Source: Chaetoderma sp. LZ-2023a (Eukaryota; Mollusca; Caudofoveata; Chaetodermatida; Chaetodermatidae). Taken from it: a stretch of DNA of 64,000 nucleotides. Under the pieces are notes generated by a model, which saw only the letters and a list, made by a program, of their open reading frames with translations, searched no databases and was not told where the DNA came from. The stretch lies in the NCBI GenBank assembly GCA_034401795.1, contig CM067367.1:82179926-82243925 (forward strand), in the 5' to 3' direction. The position numbers and the translations under genes are program-made. Each line of letters starts with the position of its first letter. Position 1 is the stretch's first letter. This document shows positions 11,100 through 24,286 of the stretch, one piece after another.

Positions 11100-12830
11100 A
11101 TGGGAGCTATTCAGAAAGAAGCCGACTATATACAGAATGATACCGCACCACCACAAATGGTATCACTGGAGACTTCCACAGGCTCACCGGAACCCGACAA
11201 TGAATACATGATTGCCTCACAATGCGCCAGTCCCCGCATCATCATGGACACCACCAACAAGGAACATATCCCGTTCCACATATTCAACAGCACTGCGGAC
11301 CCTATTACACTTGAATCAGAAGTCCGTTGTGGCCATCTGGTGGATGTGATATCACGGGAAACAGCCCCACCCGCAATCACACCAACAACAACTTCTGATG
11401 ATTTGCCAGAACACTTACATGACCTATATTTGCATGCCACAGTAGGATTGATGCAATCCCAAAATCAACAAGTACTGAAATTACTACATATATATCATGA
11501 TAGTTTCTCGGCGGGGGACATGGACCTTGGAGAAACTCATCTAATATGATACTCCATTGACACCGGAAACAACAGACCTGTCCGTCAGCCCGTTCGACGT
11601 CTCCCTATTCACAAGGAAGCAGAGGCACACCAGCAGGTAGAGAATATGTTGCAGACCGGAATAATTGAGCCATCAGTATCCCCCTGGGCCAGTCCCATAG
11701 TACTAGCAGGCAAAAAGGATGGATCTTTGCGGTTTTGTATAGACTACCACTGCCTTAATGATCTTAGCATCAAAGATATGTGTCCATTACCAAGGATACA
11801 TCAGGCCTTAGATTCTTTGTCCGGAGACAAGTGGTTTTGCACCCTTGATTTAGCTAGTGGGTACTGAGAGCTAGCCATGGATGAGGCTGACATGGAGAAC
11901 ACCGCATTCGTTTGTAGAGACGGTCTTTTTTCAGTTCCGCAAAATGCCCTATGGATTGTGCAACGCTCCTGGAACTTTTGAGCGTCTTATTGAGCAGGTA
12001 TTAACTACCCTGCAATGGGAAATCTGTTTGTGTTACATTGACGATGTAATCGGCTTTGGTCCCTCGGTTGAGCAAGCACTATCTAATTTAGACACCGTGC
12101 TTTCGAGATTCCGCATGGCTAACTTAAAGCTCAAACCAAATAAATATCATCTCTTCAGACAGAGCGTCGAGTTCCTGGGACACGTCATATCCGGTGATGG
12201 AGTGGCCACCAAACCATCAAAATCAAAAGCTATGGTTGAGTGGCAGACCCCTGAGACTGTCACGGAAACTCGGAGCTTCCTTGGTCTCTGTCAGTACTAT
12301 CGTCGATACATCTGTCATTTCAGTGAGATTGCATCACCCCTCTTCAAGATCACCGAAAAAGAGTGGACGAGTGGGCGAGTGATTGTGAAGGTTCCTTCCG
12401 GGCGTTGAAGGAACTCTTGACGACCACACTAATTCTCGCTCATCCTAACCCCATCCTCGATTTCATTCAGGACACTGATGCGTCAGCTTACGCTAATGGC
12501 GCAGCTCTATCTCACGTCACAGAGGATGGAACAGAGCAGCTATTGGGTTATGGTTTGCATACTCTGAACAAAACAGAGAATTGTTACGTGACCACTAAGC
12601 AAGAGCTATTAGCTGCGGTCTACTTTGTCAAGTATTACAAACACTTTCTGTACGGCCATCCATTTACTCTCCATACGGATCACAACTCACTACGCTGGCT
12701 CAGACACTTTAAAAATCCGGAGGGACAGGTAACGAGGTGGCAGGAATCCCTGCAGGCTTTTAACTTCAATGTGGTTCATAGATTCACAAACTGCATGGAA
12801 ATGCCAACGCTTTGAGCAGAATCGGGATTG
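11100..12830 (+). pseudogene. pol: Reverse transcriptase-RNase H of Gypsy B
   Basis: The N-terminal linker (11100-11549) ends in a stop. RT begins with IIEPSVSPWASPIVLAGKKD (about 11660) and continues LDLASGY, a TGA at 11866, then MPYGLCNAPGTFERL and the catalytic YIDDV at 12034-12048, where both Asp are present. The thumb has VEFLGHVISGDGV. A shift near 12370 leads to RNase H: DTDASAYANGAALS, KQELLAAVYFVKYYKHFLYG, HTDHNSLRWL. It copies element RNA into cDNA and removes the RNA strand. The gene is broken by two stops and one frameshift, yet the active-site residues survive, so decay is moderate. Confidence 0.9.
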
Positions 12831-14066
12831 AGGATGAACCCGAAGTAGCCACCACCATGACACATGCAATACAGCCATCTCCGGTGTTCCCCGAATTGTG
12901 GTGCACAGAGTGGAATACGGAGACAGTCGCTCACGAACAAGCAACATATGTGCAGACACGAAATATATATGCGTGGATCCAGGAGGGGGTACGTCCTCCC
13001 CGTGAATCAGTTACACCATTGTACGCAACAGCAAAGTATGCCATATGCATGATGGCGTTCTCTACACCAATAGCCGCATTGTGATCCCCGAGCATTATAG
13101 AAATGACATACTTCTACACCTACACGATAACGCCGGTCACATAGCTGTTGTGCGGACACTAACTAGAATAAAACAGAGATTCCACTCGATCGGAATTCGC
13201 GTAAAGACATGAGTCGCCAAATGTGTCCCATGTCAAAGACACGCTGTTGGCCAACACCATTCCACACCACTACAAGTAAAAATTGTTGGTGCACTATGGG
13301 AGCGAGTGGCTACTGATGTGCTCGGACCCTTGAACATGACGGATGAAGGAAACAAATACATCCTCATATTAAAAGATTATTTGCATTTGCTTTGCCAGAC
13401 CATGAGACATCCACAATAGTGGAGGTCTTGGCAAGCAATGTGTTCTGCTGGTTCGGAATGCCCTATGAGCTGCACTCCGATCAAGGAAGTAATTTTGAGA
13501 GCCGGCTGATCTCTGAGCTCTGCAAATTGTATCATCCGTGGAGTGATGGGATGGTGGAGGGATTTAATCATACTCTCGCCGAAATGTTGACAAAGGAAAC
13601 ATGCCTTGATTGTAGCGATTGGGATCTACGACTCTCATATGTGCTCATGGCATACCGTACTTCAGTGCATTCCAGCACAGATTATACCCCTGCACAGTTA
13701 ATATTAGGCCGTGAATTAGACTTGCCACTGGATCTGGCCATGCCTAGGATTCCGGGGGAGAAAAATTCACCATCTCTCTATGTAGAGCTCATGTGGCAGT
13801 GGATAGAACAGACCCATGAGCTAGTAAGAGCAACTTTATCGACTGCACACCGGCGTCAGAAAACATGGCATGACCAGCGGGTGCATGGAGACCCATATGA
13901 AGTGGGAAGAATGGTTTGGGTACACGATTCGCGATGTTCTGCAAACGTGCCGGGTGAACTGAGTTACCAGTGGAAAGGCCCCTATGTGGTAGTAGGTAAG
14001 ACGTCGGACGTGACCTACTGTATCCGCACTTCGGATGGCCTGACCTCAATCATCCACTTCGATTGA
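12812..14066 (+). pseudogene. pol: Integrase of Gypsy B
   Basis: The zinc-binding N-domain (HDNAGHI and, after a TGA at 13210-13212, CVPCQ) precedes the catalytic core. The core keeps the first Asp in RVATDVLGPL, the second in LHSDQGSNFES and the Glu in DGMVEGFN. About ten codons between ELCKL and YHPWSDG seem deleted, because the usual spacing is shorter here. The C-domain has a GPY-type WKGPYVVVGKTS near 13970. Shifts occur near 13080 and 13382. The enzyme inserts cDNA into chromosomes. No chromodomain is seen. Confidence 0.88.
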
Positions 14067-14093
14067 CTTAAACCTTGTGTCAGTGACAGTCCA

Positions 14094-14910
14094 GTGCCAG
14101 AGCTCGGGCTGGGCGTTTTACATAACCTCGGTACCCAGACAAATGTCCCTGCGGAAACAAGTATTTCTGACGTTAGTTCAGAGCACTGTGGTGCTGGTTC
14201 GACCTGTCTCCTAACAAGCCAGAAGTCTGGTGAACAAATAACTAATGCTGAGGACGATAACGAGATACGTACTCGCCCTCTCCCTCCTCAGAGCGGGTCT
14301 ACAAGATCTGGGAAGTCGTAGCTGAAGACTTTCTCATTTGTTTTGTCTAAGGGGAAGGACGGAAAAGTCGTTCCGCTGACCACTTCCCACTCCCACCCAC
14401 TTCATGCTATACCCCCATTATAGAGTTACCACAAGCAGAAGCTGAGGCTGCCAGGGCCATGCTTCTTGTGGGGTGGAAGATGTAATGAATAGCATGGAAG
14501 TGAAGAGGCCGGATGAGGCCTTGGCTTGTCTAGAACAGCAGAACCACACAACTCGGTGTACCCATCCAAGCCCTCAAAGTGCGAGACCGATCCCCCACCA
14601 AGCGGCAACCCTATCTGCAGCCACACCACCACCCCAGATCCAATTCACGTCCATTGTCTATGCACCAAGTTCGGACATCATTCGTCCTGTCCATTTCACA
14701 CTCCACTCATCGTCTGTAGACCGTCACTCTTCAGATATGAGAGAGTCAGCTGCTACAGATGAGGTGGCATCCGGCACCGCAGCAACCACCCCACCCCCCT
14801 CCCTGCAGACGGTGGGCAGGGAAGCAGCCTGTTCAGCAGACTCTTGGCTCGAATTTTCCCAGTACTTAGAAACTACGACAAAGTATCAACCATCGTGTAA
14901 TGGGAGATGA
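14094..14910 (+). pseudogene. Post-integrase region, unidentified frames
   Basis: Plus-strand open stretches at 14094-14321 and 14473-14910 follow the integrase. They are Ser/Thr/Pro-rich and show no domain I know, no signal peptide and no long hydrophobic segment, so an envelope gene is not supported. They may be the pol tail plus decayed coding or spacer sequence. Confidence 0.35.
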
Positions 14911-15229
14911 CCAATTCCCCATTCCAATGGACAACCCTGTCCACATATTCCCGACCAACCCCCGTCCCCCCACCCCACCCCCAACACCCCCACCCCGACC
15001 CCCACCCCGGTGAGCAGTCAGAACATCACACCAGACACAGAAACTCAGAAGCATACAAAACACACTTGCCCACAAGGCTTGATACGTCAATTCACCATTG
15101 TGCAGATATCACACCACATACATATCCGGTTATAATGGAGATATTCAACATCAGCAACAACAAAATATAGCAATCACCTAACCTTTCAAATCGAAAAAGT
15201 TAGAGACATATTTTTCCATAGCATTCATC

Positions 15230-16285
15230 TTGCATAGATGCGGGAAGTATATCACTTTCCGCGATCCCGACTTTTCCGCAACTGCAACAGACTCGGCATT
15301 CACTAGCGTGGAAACCTGGATATGCCCAATCCGCAATACACCAGCGTCACACAGCAGCCCGGACTTCCCTACAACAGTCATCAACACCAGTCAACACTAT
15401 TATCAAAATAAGATGTCACTTGCCGAGGACCTTGCCTTGTCCGACAGCTTGGAGGAGTCGGTGCCAGCTCATTCCGGAAAGAAGTATCCATGTCCAGCAT
15501 TACAGCTCAATGGACAGCCATGTAAGCATGCTTTTTCCCGCAATTCGGACTTGACGTTGCACATCAATCATGACCATCTTTTTCAACGCGCATTCTGTAC
15601 GGACTGCAAACCTTTATACAGCAACATGTTACAGTGTGACACACGCATTAACGGATAAACATCATGTGCTAGTAGTCACATTACAGCCTGGTGAACAAAG
15701 TGAGAACGTTGAAGTGCTAGCCGCTCATTTTGAAACTAGACTTCCGTTTAATGTGCTTCCTACGGGAAAGGTGCAAAGACCAAGCATACAAAACGGCGGC
15801 AACCAGACTTTCCGCATTACAGACCAGCAACAGTAGCCACTGCATCCACTTCGCGACATGCCTTGAGCTACTACGTCACATCAGGCAACGACATGACGGA
15901 GGCACCAGCACGACCAGCACCGACAACACCTGCAGTAACGATACCAGCATCACCTGCAGTTTTCACTCCGGCAGCACCCGCAGCAACTCCACCATCCGCA
16001 TCACACATGACATCAGCTTTCACATCCGCATCCGCAGTCAGTCGACCAATATCTGTGGCTATCTCAACACCAGTGACAATCGAGCAATGGTTACCGGAGG
16101 TTTCTGACAGATCTATCTCTCCCTGTGGTCTTATCATTTACGAGGAGATCCACCTTACGGAAGCAGCATTGACCACCACCGCATCACGACTCAGCATCAC
16201 ATCACTACCGCGCATCAGCACTCCTACGGATCCAGCAGTTCGGAAGATAACTACAACTGATCGTCCTTACGCCGGGAAGAAATGA
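15230..16285 (+). pseudogene. Extra 3' ORF of Gypsy B with C2H2-like zinc finger
   Basis: Frame 15230-15658 contains YPCPALQLNGQPCKHAF followed by LTLHINHDH, a C-x9-C...H-x4-H layout like a C2H2 finger with a wide Cys loop, then a Cys pair (FCTDC). Shifted frames downstream (15570-15836, 15730-16107, 15863-16285) hold a second His-rich end (LELLRHIRQRHD) and an Ala/Thr/Pro-rich tail. It lies on the same strand as gag-pol, between integrase and the 3' LTR, where env or accessory genes sit. The role is unknown; a nucleic-acid-binding accessory protein is a guess. It is broken by at least two shifts. Confidence 0.45.
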
Positions 16286-16682
16286 ATAGCACATTCAACA
16301 GACATCCGTGCAGTACTAAGGACGACCACCAGTAAACTTCTGAAGTCCACCAAAATCCGGAAATTATCTGCCAGCACCGCATCAGCACCCGCATCTGCAT
16401 CCGCATCAGCATCAGCATCCGTGAGGGCATCAATAATCCCGTCATGCAGTCTCAGCTATGCTTAGGCTGCCTGATGAACTAACCCTTTTATCCTACTATT
16501 ATTTGATATTTTTCTTATTATTTTAGTTCCCGCGTCAGTACGACGGGACGGATTGTGGGTTAGCGGAAGCTACTCATGCGGATATTAATCAGTATACACT
16601 TTGTGCATCTCTTTCTTTACCAGGGATGCACTTGTAATTAACATAAATCTGTGATAATCTTACGGGTATAGTTACATGATAT

Positions 16683-16863
<181 letters not shown>

Positions 16864-17221
16864 TTTTCTTAACTCTATTGTAATTTAGGTACGTTGGAGC
16901 TTGGATGTTCTCTGCGGAAAATGATTATCCGCATCCAAGAGAACACCCATGCGAGTGGTATTGTTTAGTAAATCACTGGTCTAAATAATAAAATATGCAC
17001 GCACCAACAGAACAGTAAAAAAATTAAAAACCTGGAAAAATAATTCCAGGTAAAAAATTAAAATAAATGGTATGCCTCCCTCCTAAACTCTTTCGCACCC
17101 TATGTGCTCTTTCTTATGAACACGCAGCTTTGCGCCTACTCGGGAAGTCTATAGTTCCCGCCTAACATGCTCCCATGCGTTCAATCTGCTATGTGTGATC
17201 GTTTGCCATGGGTGTCAAACT

Positions 17222-17233
17222 AAGAGGAGGTGG
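17222..17233 (+). other. Polypurine tract of Gypsy B
   Basis: AAGAGGAGGTGG, nearly all purine, directly abuts the TGTAGC start of the 3' LTR, as expected for the plus-strand primer of an LTR retroelement. Confidence 0.75.
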
Positions 17234-19692
17234 TGTAGCACAGACCGACCCCAGACGGGTACTGACCATCCCAGCAAAGCTTGGTACAGAACGGCCACTC
17301 CGGATTCGCTCCAAGCATGCCCCCTGGGTAGGACAGAACACGTACATAAGCCATATAAGAGGGGTTCTTGTTCAAATCGGCTAAGTCCGATAAAACGTGT
17401 GGTGCGCATGCGCGTGCGTCAGAGCTTCCCTGACAACATGTCATGGAACTGGAAGCGAGTGCATGATAGTAATGTACCGGGTGGGTAAAACCCTTTAATT
17501 AATCTGTTCTCGTTGTTCTTGATAGAGATCAGGACCAGAATCAAACGAGCTTCCTAGAACTGTTAACCGTTTCAAAATCGGTCTAGAAATGGCTGAGTTA
17601 TCTACGAAAACCCCTTTGAATTATGTTCAAAATATTACTTTTGACGTCATAGCCACGTGTATGCATAAAAAGATCTAGAATGTTCTAGACATGGCAAATA
17701 CGTCACTAACCTGGCTGCACGCTGATTGGCTACTTCTCGGGCGCTGATTGGCTGAGGCTTCTGCCTCTGACATCACGAGTAGCATAAAAGGGGTGAAAAG
17801 CCAAGAATCAGGAGCATCGCCGTGGTGGAAGCCGGCCTGCGCAGGACCTCTGCACCATCAGGAGGATGGATGTAACCTACTGACCTACCAGTGATTCTCA
17901 CTTCTACCAGTGTCTTACGGAACCCAGCACATCCGCGGTGGTAGGACGTCCTCGGCTTCCACCAGTTTGTGTACACTTAGAGTAATAAACTAAATTTAAA
18001 GTTAGACCTTCTGCATCCAGACTTTCCTAGCTCAACTTCTGCGGGAGGGGCTGTGCGGGCCTGGAATGTAATTCTATGGAATGTAGGGATACGGTGATTC
18101 TTGGTGGGCTTCAATCGCCGCACTGAATGTCATGCTTGTGTGACCACAGTCTAGTGGACTTTGCTAGGTGCGCTGCAAGAGCTATGCGACGCATCCCACA
18201 CCGTGTGCCAATATATGTAACTGGCTAAATATTATATACAGCCCTCTCTGTTAATGGGCACACATTAACTTTATTATTTCTGTTGCCGGACGGATAACTT
18301 TCTCACTTCCGTATAAATTATATGCTAGTTGCTGTGCCTATCTAATGGACATCTCTTCACTGCTCTGTTTCACTGTCCTGAGTGTGTACCGTGTCTACTC
18401 TGTCTGGAGGAGTTAGTTAGATACCCTTGCCAAAGTAGGAAGCACTGTGAAAATATATAGTTATAATTATGAGATAGTGAGTTTATTTACTGGCCCGTAG
18501 TGCATATTTGGGCATATTGGAATTTAACCCTAATGACAGGTCAACTGTTAGATCTATAGCACGCGGTAACGGACGAGTGTCTGGATGAATCGTTGGAGCT
18601 CATCACGCCCTCATGGGAAGGATGCTCACGATGGATATCCGTCTCTCTACCCCCACCATAAAGACGTGTTAGTGATCAAACTTGCTTGTGTGAAATGTAG
18701 CCATTGTCCAGGCGATGTTTTATGTGGTTGCGGGGCAGGGTAACCGGATTTTCATCAATTTTGGATGCCTTGTGTCGTAACATGTACGCATGCTGTCCTT
18801 GGAGGTAGATGCTATTCTAAGGCGACCTACAGGAAGTTGAGCGTCTGCGCCACTTGCAGCCAAAGCTAATTTCTGTTTCTATCAACTAATTGGTAGGTTA
18901 GACTATAGCAGAAAGCCAGCATAAATAAAGCAGCATCTACCAATACAGTATCTTTGGAAACTACATAAGACGGTGACCTGGAAATTCTTCGGAAATCGTT
19001 CGTCCCGTCTTCACGTAAACCAGCATGCAACACCTTAACAGTAACTTCACTAGAATTTTCAGCACTTAGCATTTTCTGTTGAACAAAAGAGTGCCCCTTT
19101 TTGCCAGCTCTTTTCCTCCACTTCAGCGTTGAAGGCATTTACCTGTGACGGAGGCCCGCGCGATGCACTTTCCTCTCGCAACAACAATATTTTCTTTGTA
19201 TGTGTTAGGGGTATATTAGCTTATATTAAGCTACTTAGTGACTTCGTTGCAGAGACTTCTCTTGCGGGGATACCTCTGTGGATTCAAGAACCTATGGGGT
19301 ACCTCCGGCGACTGTAGAAAGGACACCAGCTAGCTCTATATTGTGTATTATTGTGTTCATTTTACTGTCAAATGATTCACCTTGTTTGTATAGTATTTAT
19401 TAACATTTTTACTGTCTACTTACAAAGTTATTCCATAGCCCTAAATTGGTATGGATAGACATACCAGTGATACTAATAGTTGGGATGAGACTGTGTGGTT
19501 CAATCTAGGTGGCAATGGTCGCACGGCCCCAATGGAACATCATTGTTCCACCGGCTCTAGAAGTCGGTCTTTGCATTTCTCGGAGAGACGTCATAAGGGA
19601 TCGGCAACCCCGAGATCAGCAGCTAACCAGCCTTCCCAGTCATCGTGCACTTGCCGATGTCGGCGGCCCAGTACGTGCCCCCGTGAGCTACA
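17234..19692 (+). repeat. 3' LTR of Gypsy B (2.5 kb)
   Basis: It is collinear with 5377-8542 in the promoter, polyadenylation and distal parts. It lacks about 1 kb present in the 5' LTR; the join lies near 18412 at a GAGTTAG microhomology. It also has a 28-base insertion near 18739 and extra sequence around 18960-19380. It ends GAGCTACA, completing the terminal inverted repeat with TGTAGC. Confidence 0.9.
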
Positions 19693-19696
19693 AGTG
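19693..19696. repeat. Target-site duplication AGTG, right copy
   Basis: It matches 5373-5376. After this copy the interrupted Gypsy A RT gene resumes on the minus strand. Confidence 0.85.
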
Positions 19697-21215
19697 CTCT
19701 CTTTTAATGTTTTCGTTCAATTGTTTTGGATCAATACAAATTCTGATCTTTTCGGCATCTTTATTGCTGACTGTGACCATTGAATTTACCAAGTCAGTGG
19801 GTTTATCAACCCCTTTAATAACACCCATTTTCTCCATGTGTTTCAGTTCATCATGAACTTTATCTTTCAACCATTGGGGACTCTATGTGGTGGATGTATT
19901 ACTGGGCATGCATCAGATTTGAGCTTGATTTTTGCTTCACCTTGTAAGGTTCAAATCCCTGAAAACACATATTTTTATTGGCCCAAAACACTTTGTTTTG
20001 TTAGGTCTGTGTTTTCCGGATTGCTGGTTTCAGTTTTGACCGTCAGGATAACTTTAATTAGATTCAACTGTCTACAGGCATTTAAACCTAGTAGTGGTTT
20101 TGCAGGAGTGTCAATGACATAAAAATCAAGGTTTTGGGATTGGTCTTTGTACCTACATGTTACTTTAAATTTACCCACTACATCAAGTTTCTCATCACCA
20201 TAGCCAGTCAATTTTGCAAGACCATTGGTTTGCAATTTGTGATCATTTAGTGACTGATTATATACATGCAATGGTATGCAATTTACTTGCACACATGTGT
20301 CTAATTTACACTTGACAATTTGACCATTTCCGACGGACAAATCAACAAAAACTTCATCAGCAGATTTATTATTTTCAGCAACAGTCCCCAAAATTAAAGT
20401 TTCAAAATTATCAAGATCTGGTTCATTTGACGTTACGTGGGCGATTTTACATGTATGCTTTAGAACAGTTTTACACATCTTTGCGAAATGATTAGGCTTT
20501 TTGCATTTATTGAATAATTATCCGTTTGCTGGGCATGTTTCACTAGGGTGATGCTGACGTCAGCCACATTTTTTACATGTACCAGTTTTTTTATTAGACC
20601 GATAGTCGTGGTAACTTTGTGCTGCGTTGGACGCTGCTGGTGGGGTTTGTGTTTTACGTGTGTGCTTTACTAAGTTCACTTCTTGCGTTGGATTCAAAGG
20701 TTTGAGCTGTTCCGTGGATATTTCATGTGCTTTAGCTATTTTTATTGCTTAAGCTAGAGTCAAGTCATCCTCTAACAACAGTTTTTCTTGAACCACTTTA
20801 GAACACGATCCCATCAATATTTTGTCTTTAATCATATCATCGGTGTCATGAAATTCACAGTCCCTTGAGATTAATTTCAGTTCAGTAACCCGTTTTATCA
20901 ACTGGTTCCATGACACCCTGATTTCTCTCATGAAACAGCTTTCTCTGTATAGACATATTCTTTTTGGGATAGCAGAATGCCTTAAATCCCGCTAGTAGCT
21001 CATTGGGCTTTTTATAATCAGCTTCTGAGAGTTCTTGATTTGTTCTCCAGGAACGACAAATATCCCTACCTCGTTGGCCAATACGGATTAAAAACTGAGC
21101 TGTGTTCTGCTCGTCTGTCCATTTATCAGCTTGTGGACCGGGAAAAATTAACATGATTAGTTCCTTCCACCTAGACCAATTTTCTAAATGTTCCCATTAT
21201 CAAAATCCATATTAG
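19697..21215 (-). pseudogene. gag-pol: Ty3/Gypsy A: gag, protease and RT N-terminus, right of nested insertion
   Basis: Read right to left: gag capsid (20749-21215; FPGPQADKWTDEQNTAQF), two zinc knuckles at about 20480-20610 (CKKCG..HHPSETC and CNKCKKPNHFAKMC), an aspartic protease (19975-20478) and the RT start (19697-19870; EKIRICIDPKQLNE). The protease active site reads LDTCVQVN where the family has D-T-G, so the flap-side Gly is lost. Stops interrupt gag and the knuckle region. The RT breaks off at Gypsy B and continues at 4500-5372. Confidence 0.9.
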
Positions 21216-21460
21216 GGATATCTTTAGAACCCACAGACGCGTTTATCTGACACCATACAATGTTCTGTATGTCAGGGTTGTGGGCAGGAATACGCACCTT
21301 TATTTAAGCTGTTAGATTTATTGGTTTGATTATTTATTCAGCCATTTGTAATGATGACTTCATACAGTACACATTTGCCAGATCGCTGCAACTTAAAGTA
21401 TACGTAAATCAATAAATGTGATTACATGTCAGACTCAATAACAGATCCTACAGGTGATGC
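21216..21460 (-). other. Probable 5' LTR end and primer site of Gypsy A
   Basis: On the minus strand TGGTGTCAGAT (reverse of 21245-21255) precedes gag and fits a primer-binding site. Beyond it lies sequence with an AAATAAAG polyadenylation-like signal, and a possible TGTAGGATC start near 21458 that would give an LTR of about 200 bases. No second copy was found at the left end near 4500, so the LTR call is tentative. Confidence 0.35.
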
Positions 21461-21534
21461 AGTGCTAGCACAAATTTAAGAACTAGGTATACCATGGCTA
21501 AATCGGAGTGGCAAAAGCAGCCTGAACCTTTTCA

Positions 21535-21800
21535 ATTCAATTCAATTCAAATACTCTTTATTTTATAGTAGCATTTCACATTTATATTACAATGGACAGG
21601 TGGTCCATCAAAGGCAAAGCCTATGTGGTGATGGACCCCTAACATATATTAGACATAGAGACATTACAACATTAAATTACTGTACATATTACAAATAACA
21701 ACATTACAAAACTACACGTAATGCACACAAAACATAATTAAGTTACTAGTAGTTAATTATAATAATATAAGAAGAACTATAGCTCACATTAGCACCTGAA
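21535..21800 (-). mobile_element. 3' end of a short retroposon with (TTGAA)n tail
   Basis: On the minus strand the segment ends AATAAAGAGTATTTGAATTG followed by further TTGAA units, a typical terminal short repeat of some non-LTR elements. The body has the internal inverted motif GGTCCATC/GATGGACC. No coding sequence is present. It separates Gypsy A from the compact gene cluster. The family is not identified. Confidence 0.4.
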
Positions 21801-21817
21801 GAGAGAGGGTACAGTAC

Positions 21818-22361
21818 ATGGCTGGCGACTCCAGCAGATTGACACCATCAGACAGAATCGTGTTCATGAGACAGAAAGTACAGCAGAACACGCAGGCGAT
21901 ATACAACAGTCTACAACAGTCTAGCACCCACAGCCACAGCTGCGGGCGTGATTGGAGCCAGTGCTTGTGTGGCCGTCGTTGCCACCATCATTACAGGGGT
22001 GGGTACTATCGTCGCTATCCCGCTGGATGGTGTGACCCTTTCCGCTACTGTCCTGGCCACCGGCTTGGCGGTTGGACAGCGGCAGATCACCAGGATGCTG
22101 GAGAAGCATGATAAGTATGTAACACTGGCACAGAGCAGTCTACGGCCTATCGACGAGTCTGTCAGCAAAGCTCTCGAGAGTTGGAAGGTCAGTGATGAAG
22201 AGTACCACCATATATTGAAGCTCCAACCCCTGTACTGCACAGAGAAACCCAACGTGTGCCAACAATACCGTACAGGCTCCAGCGGTCGGGTGGACATGGA
22301 GGAGTCAAAAAATGAGGTGCTGCGGCACGGCCGCATCGAAGATCTCTATGGTGTCAAATAG
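21818..22361 (+). pseudogene. Cluster gene 1: hydrophobic-helix protein, one frameshift
   Basis: ATG at 21818 opens a polar N-terminus (RIVFMRQKVQQNTQAIYNSL), then a shift near 21930 leads to the frame 21948-22361. That frame has about 40 hydrophobic residues in two blocks split by a PLDG turn, suggesting a membrane hairpin, then a helical stretch (ITRMLEKHDKYVTL) and an acidic SDEEYHHIL. The arrangement resembles uncharacterised multi-copy proteins I recall from marine invertebrates, with KHEK and SDEE boxes after a membrane segment; I could not check this. It is first in a tight series of genes on both strands without introns. Confidence 0.45.
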
Positions 22362-22409
22362 GATGTTGCATTCACGGCTGGAACATCGGCTTTAAGATGA
22401 TTACTATAG

Positions 22410-23782
22410 ATGGCCTTCCCGATGAACCTCACGACAATCGACCAGAGCCATCCGCCCCTCCTGGGTACAATCTGGACCCGCTCGAGAGCTGGACCACGTG
22501 ATCTCCTGGATGACATACTGGACATAACCACGATATCCATTACAGTTGACAGGCGGTCCTACATCAGTTTCTCCTTCAATCCACGACCACTGACCAACCT
22601 CGAAATCACCATCAAGGTGCAAAGAAATATCTTACCTGGATGGCAGGCCCGAATCTCTCGTTCTGGAACCAACAGCTCAACTTTGCCATGTGGTGTGCCA
22701 CAGCAGGATGCGGCATCAGCGCAGGTTTGCTGCACTCCTATTCTCGTACCCCCAAAGCTGTGCTCATTGCCAGCTGTCGCAGATTCCATGTGTACTACAC
22801 GGTGAGACGAATCTTCCTTGAGCTGGACGCATGCCTGCCTGATACAAATGATTTTGATCCGCAGCCTGTCGGCACCACTAGCTACAGCCTCTCAGCAGCC
22901 AGTAGACTCCAGTGAGATTTCAACGCCCACTCAGACTATCATTTCCATGGTGGAGACAAAAGCGCTCTAGGCATTATGTATTGTGACCCGAGACGAGACT
23001 ACTCAGGCTTCCACTATCAAACACCCTGAAAAATCGGCTGTCGGAAGACAGCGACATTCTCAATCAGTCCAGACTCAGAGCCTGGGGCACTGGCGCAGAA
23101 TATGCATATCACCGGAAACAGGCAGGACCATCCAGAGGCATGGAAATACTTTGTCCCACACACAACCTCAGGGCTCACACCAGCAGGGATCGTTCAAATC
23201 AACCCGTCCTTAGAAGCATTATGTTATTGTCTCCTGACAGCCCAGACCAAGCTGTGCCACACCATAGATGGGGTGAGCGGAAAAGAGGTGGGGGCCATGT
23301 TCAGCAGTCTTGTTGAGGATATGATCATCATTGCAGACCCTACCAGCCTCATTGCCAAGTTCCACCAAGCCTTACAGAAGGCCCGTCATAAGCTCGACTT
23401 CGCTATATCGCCACACCTACGACTTATTCCAAGCCATATGATCGTGAATGGCAAGGATCTGAGGATTAGGGGCTACAATAACATGCTAGTCAATGGGAAT
23501 TCCCCATGTGTGCACTTTGGGTTTAACACTGATATCAACTCATCTGTTGATGTCGTCCCGACGCCAATGACAGCTAGGTCCCCATGGTCTCCTACGAGGG
23601 CCAGTGCTACCGTAGTTCCGACTGTCATTCCGACTGCTGGAACAATAGGAGTGCTGGACGACAAACGGCGACCCATGCTGACACCCACAACCCCGCCTGG
23701 CAGTGCTAGCAGGACGATAGCCCTACGAGTGGTGTCAGGTCCGGCTATTGCTATGCTCGTCACCAGTCTTCTCCGCCGCTAG
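22410..23782 (+). pseudogene. Cluster gene 2: long unidentified protein, frameshift and two stops
   Basis: An N-terminal frame (22410 to about 22660; DLLDDILDITTISITVDR) shifts into a second frame that runs to 23782 with TGA codons at 22913 and 23027. Distinctive strings are NQQLNFAMWCATAGCG, RFHVYYTVRRIF, SGLTPAGIVQINPSLEAL and RGYNNMLV, and the last 90 residues are Pro/Thr/Val-rich. Total length is about 455 residues. I recall similar multi-copy uncharacterised proteins in cnidarian and mollusc genomes but know no function; a structural protein of an integrated virus-like element is one possibility. It is not RT, transposase or a known capsid fold by eye. Confidence 0.45.
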
Positions 23783-24222
23783 TAGATCCTTCTCGTAGAG
23801 CAATAGATCATCCTGACTCTCTGGTGCGGGAGTCATGCAAATTAGATTGCCTGAACTAGCTTGGCCTGCCCGATAGCCCCCAAACACGCTGTCAGAATAC
23901 ACACCCAAGGACTGTATGGATCGGTGGTACAGCCTTTTTCCAACTTGTAGTAGCACAGGACCTTATTCAACTCAGAGTCAGGTGATACCATGGATGCCTA
24001 CAACTATTGGAACACGGCCGATAGATACTCCCGAACCTTGTAGAATCCCTTAGTATGCAGGAGCTGCCCTACGATACTGCCTCCCATAATGAGGTATTCG
24101 ATGAAGCAGATCTGCCCCTTACCAAATCCTAGGTAGAGCTTCACAGCTGTAGGCTCCTCTGCTACATCGGCGTTAGAGAGATGGGCGAGCTCATCTGGTG
24201 ACTTCTTCTTATAGTCCTTCAA
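23735..24222 (-). pseudogene. Cluster gene 3: unidentified minus-strand protein
   Basis: Two minus-strand frames (24004-24222, then 23735-23956) look like one gene with a break near 23980. The first has KDYKKKSPDELAHLSNADV, then a hydrophobic Gly-rich run (GQICFIEYLIMGGSIVGQLL). The second has SVFGGYRAGQASSGN and an acidic end. It overlaps the 3' end of cluster gene 2 by about 48 bases in a convergent layout, typical of compact genomes. The family is unknown. Confidence 0.4.
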
Positions 24223-24286
24223 TTCGGTGTGGGAGACGTCATAGTACCTAGTACATAGTACTAGTAGGTCAGTGGTTTAAGCCGCT

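Noticed and set aside
14094..16285. Envelope gene in Gypsy B
   Set aside because: No signal peptide, furin-like site or membrane anchor is visible; the frames are polar and Pro/Thr-rich.
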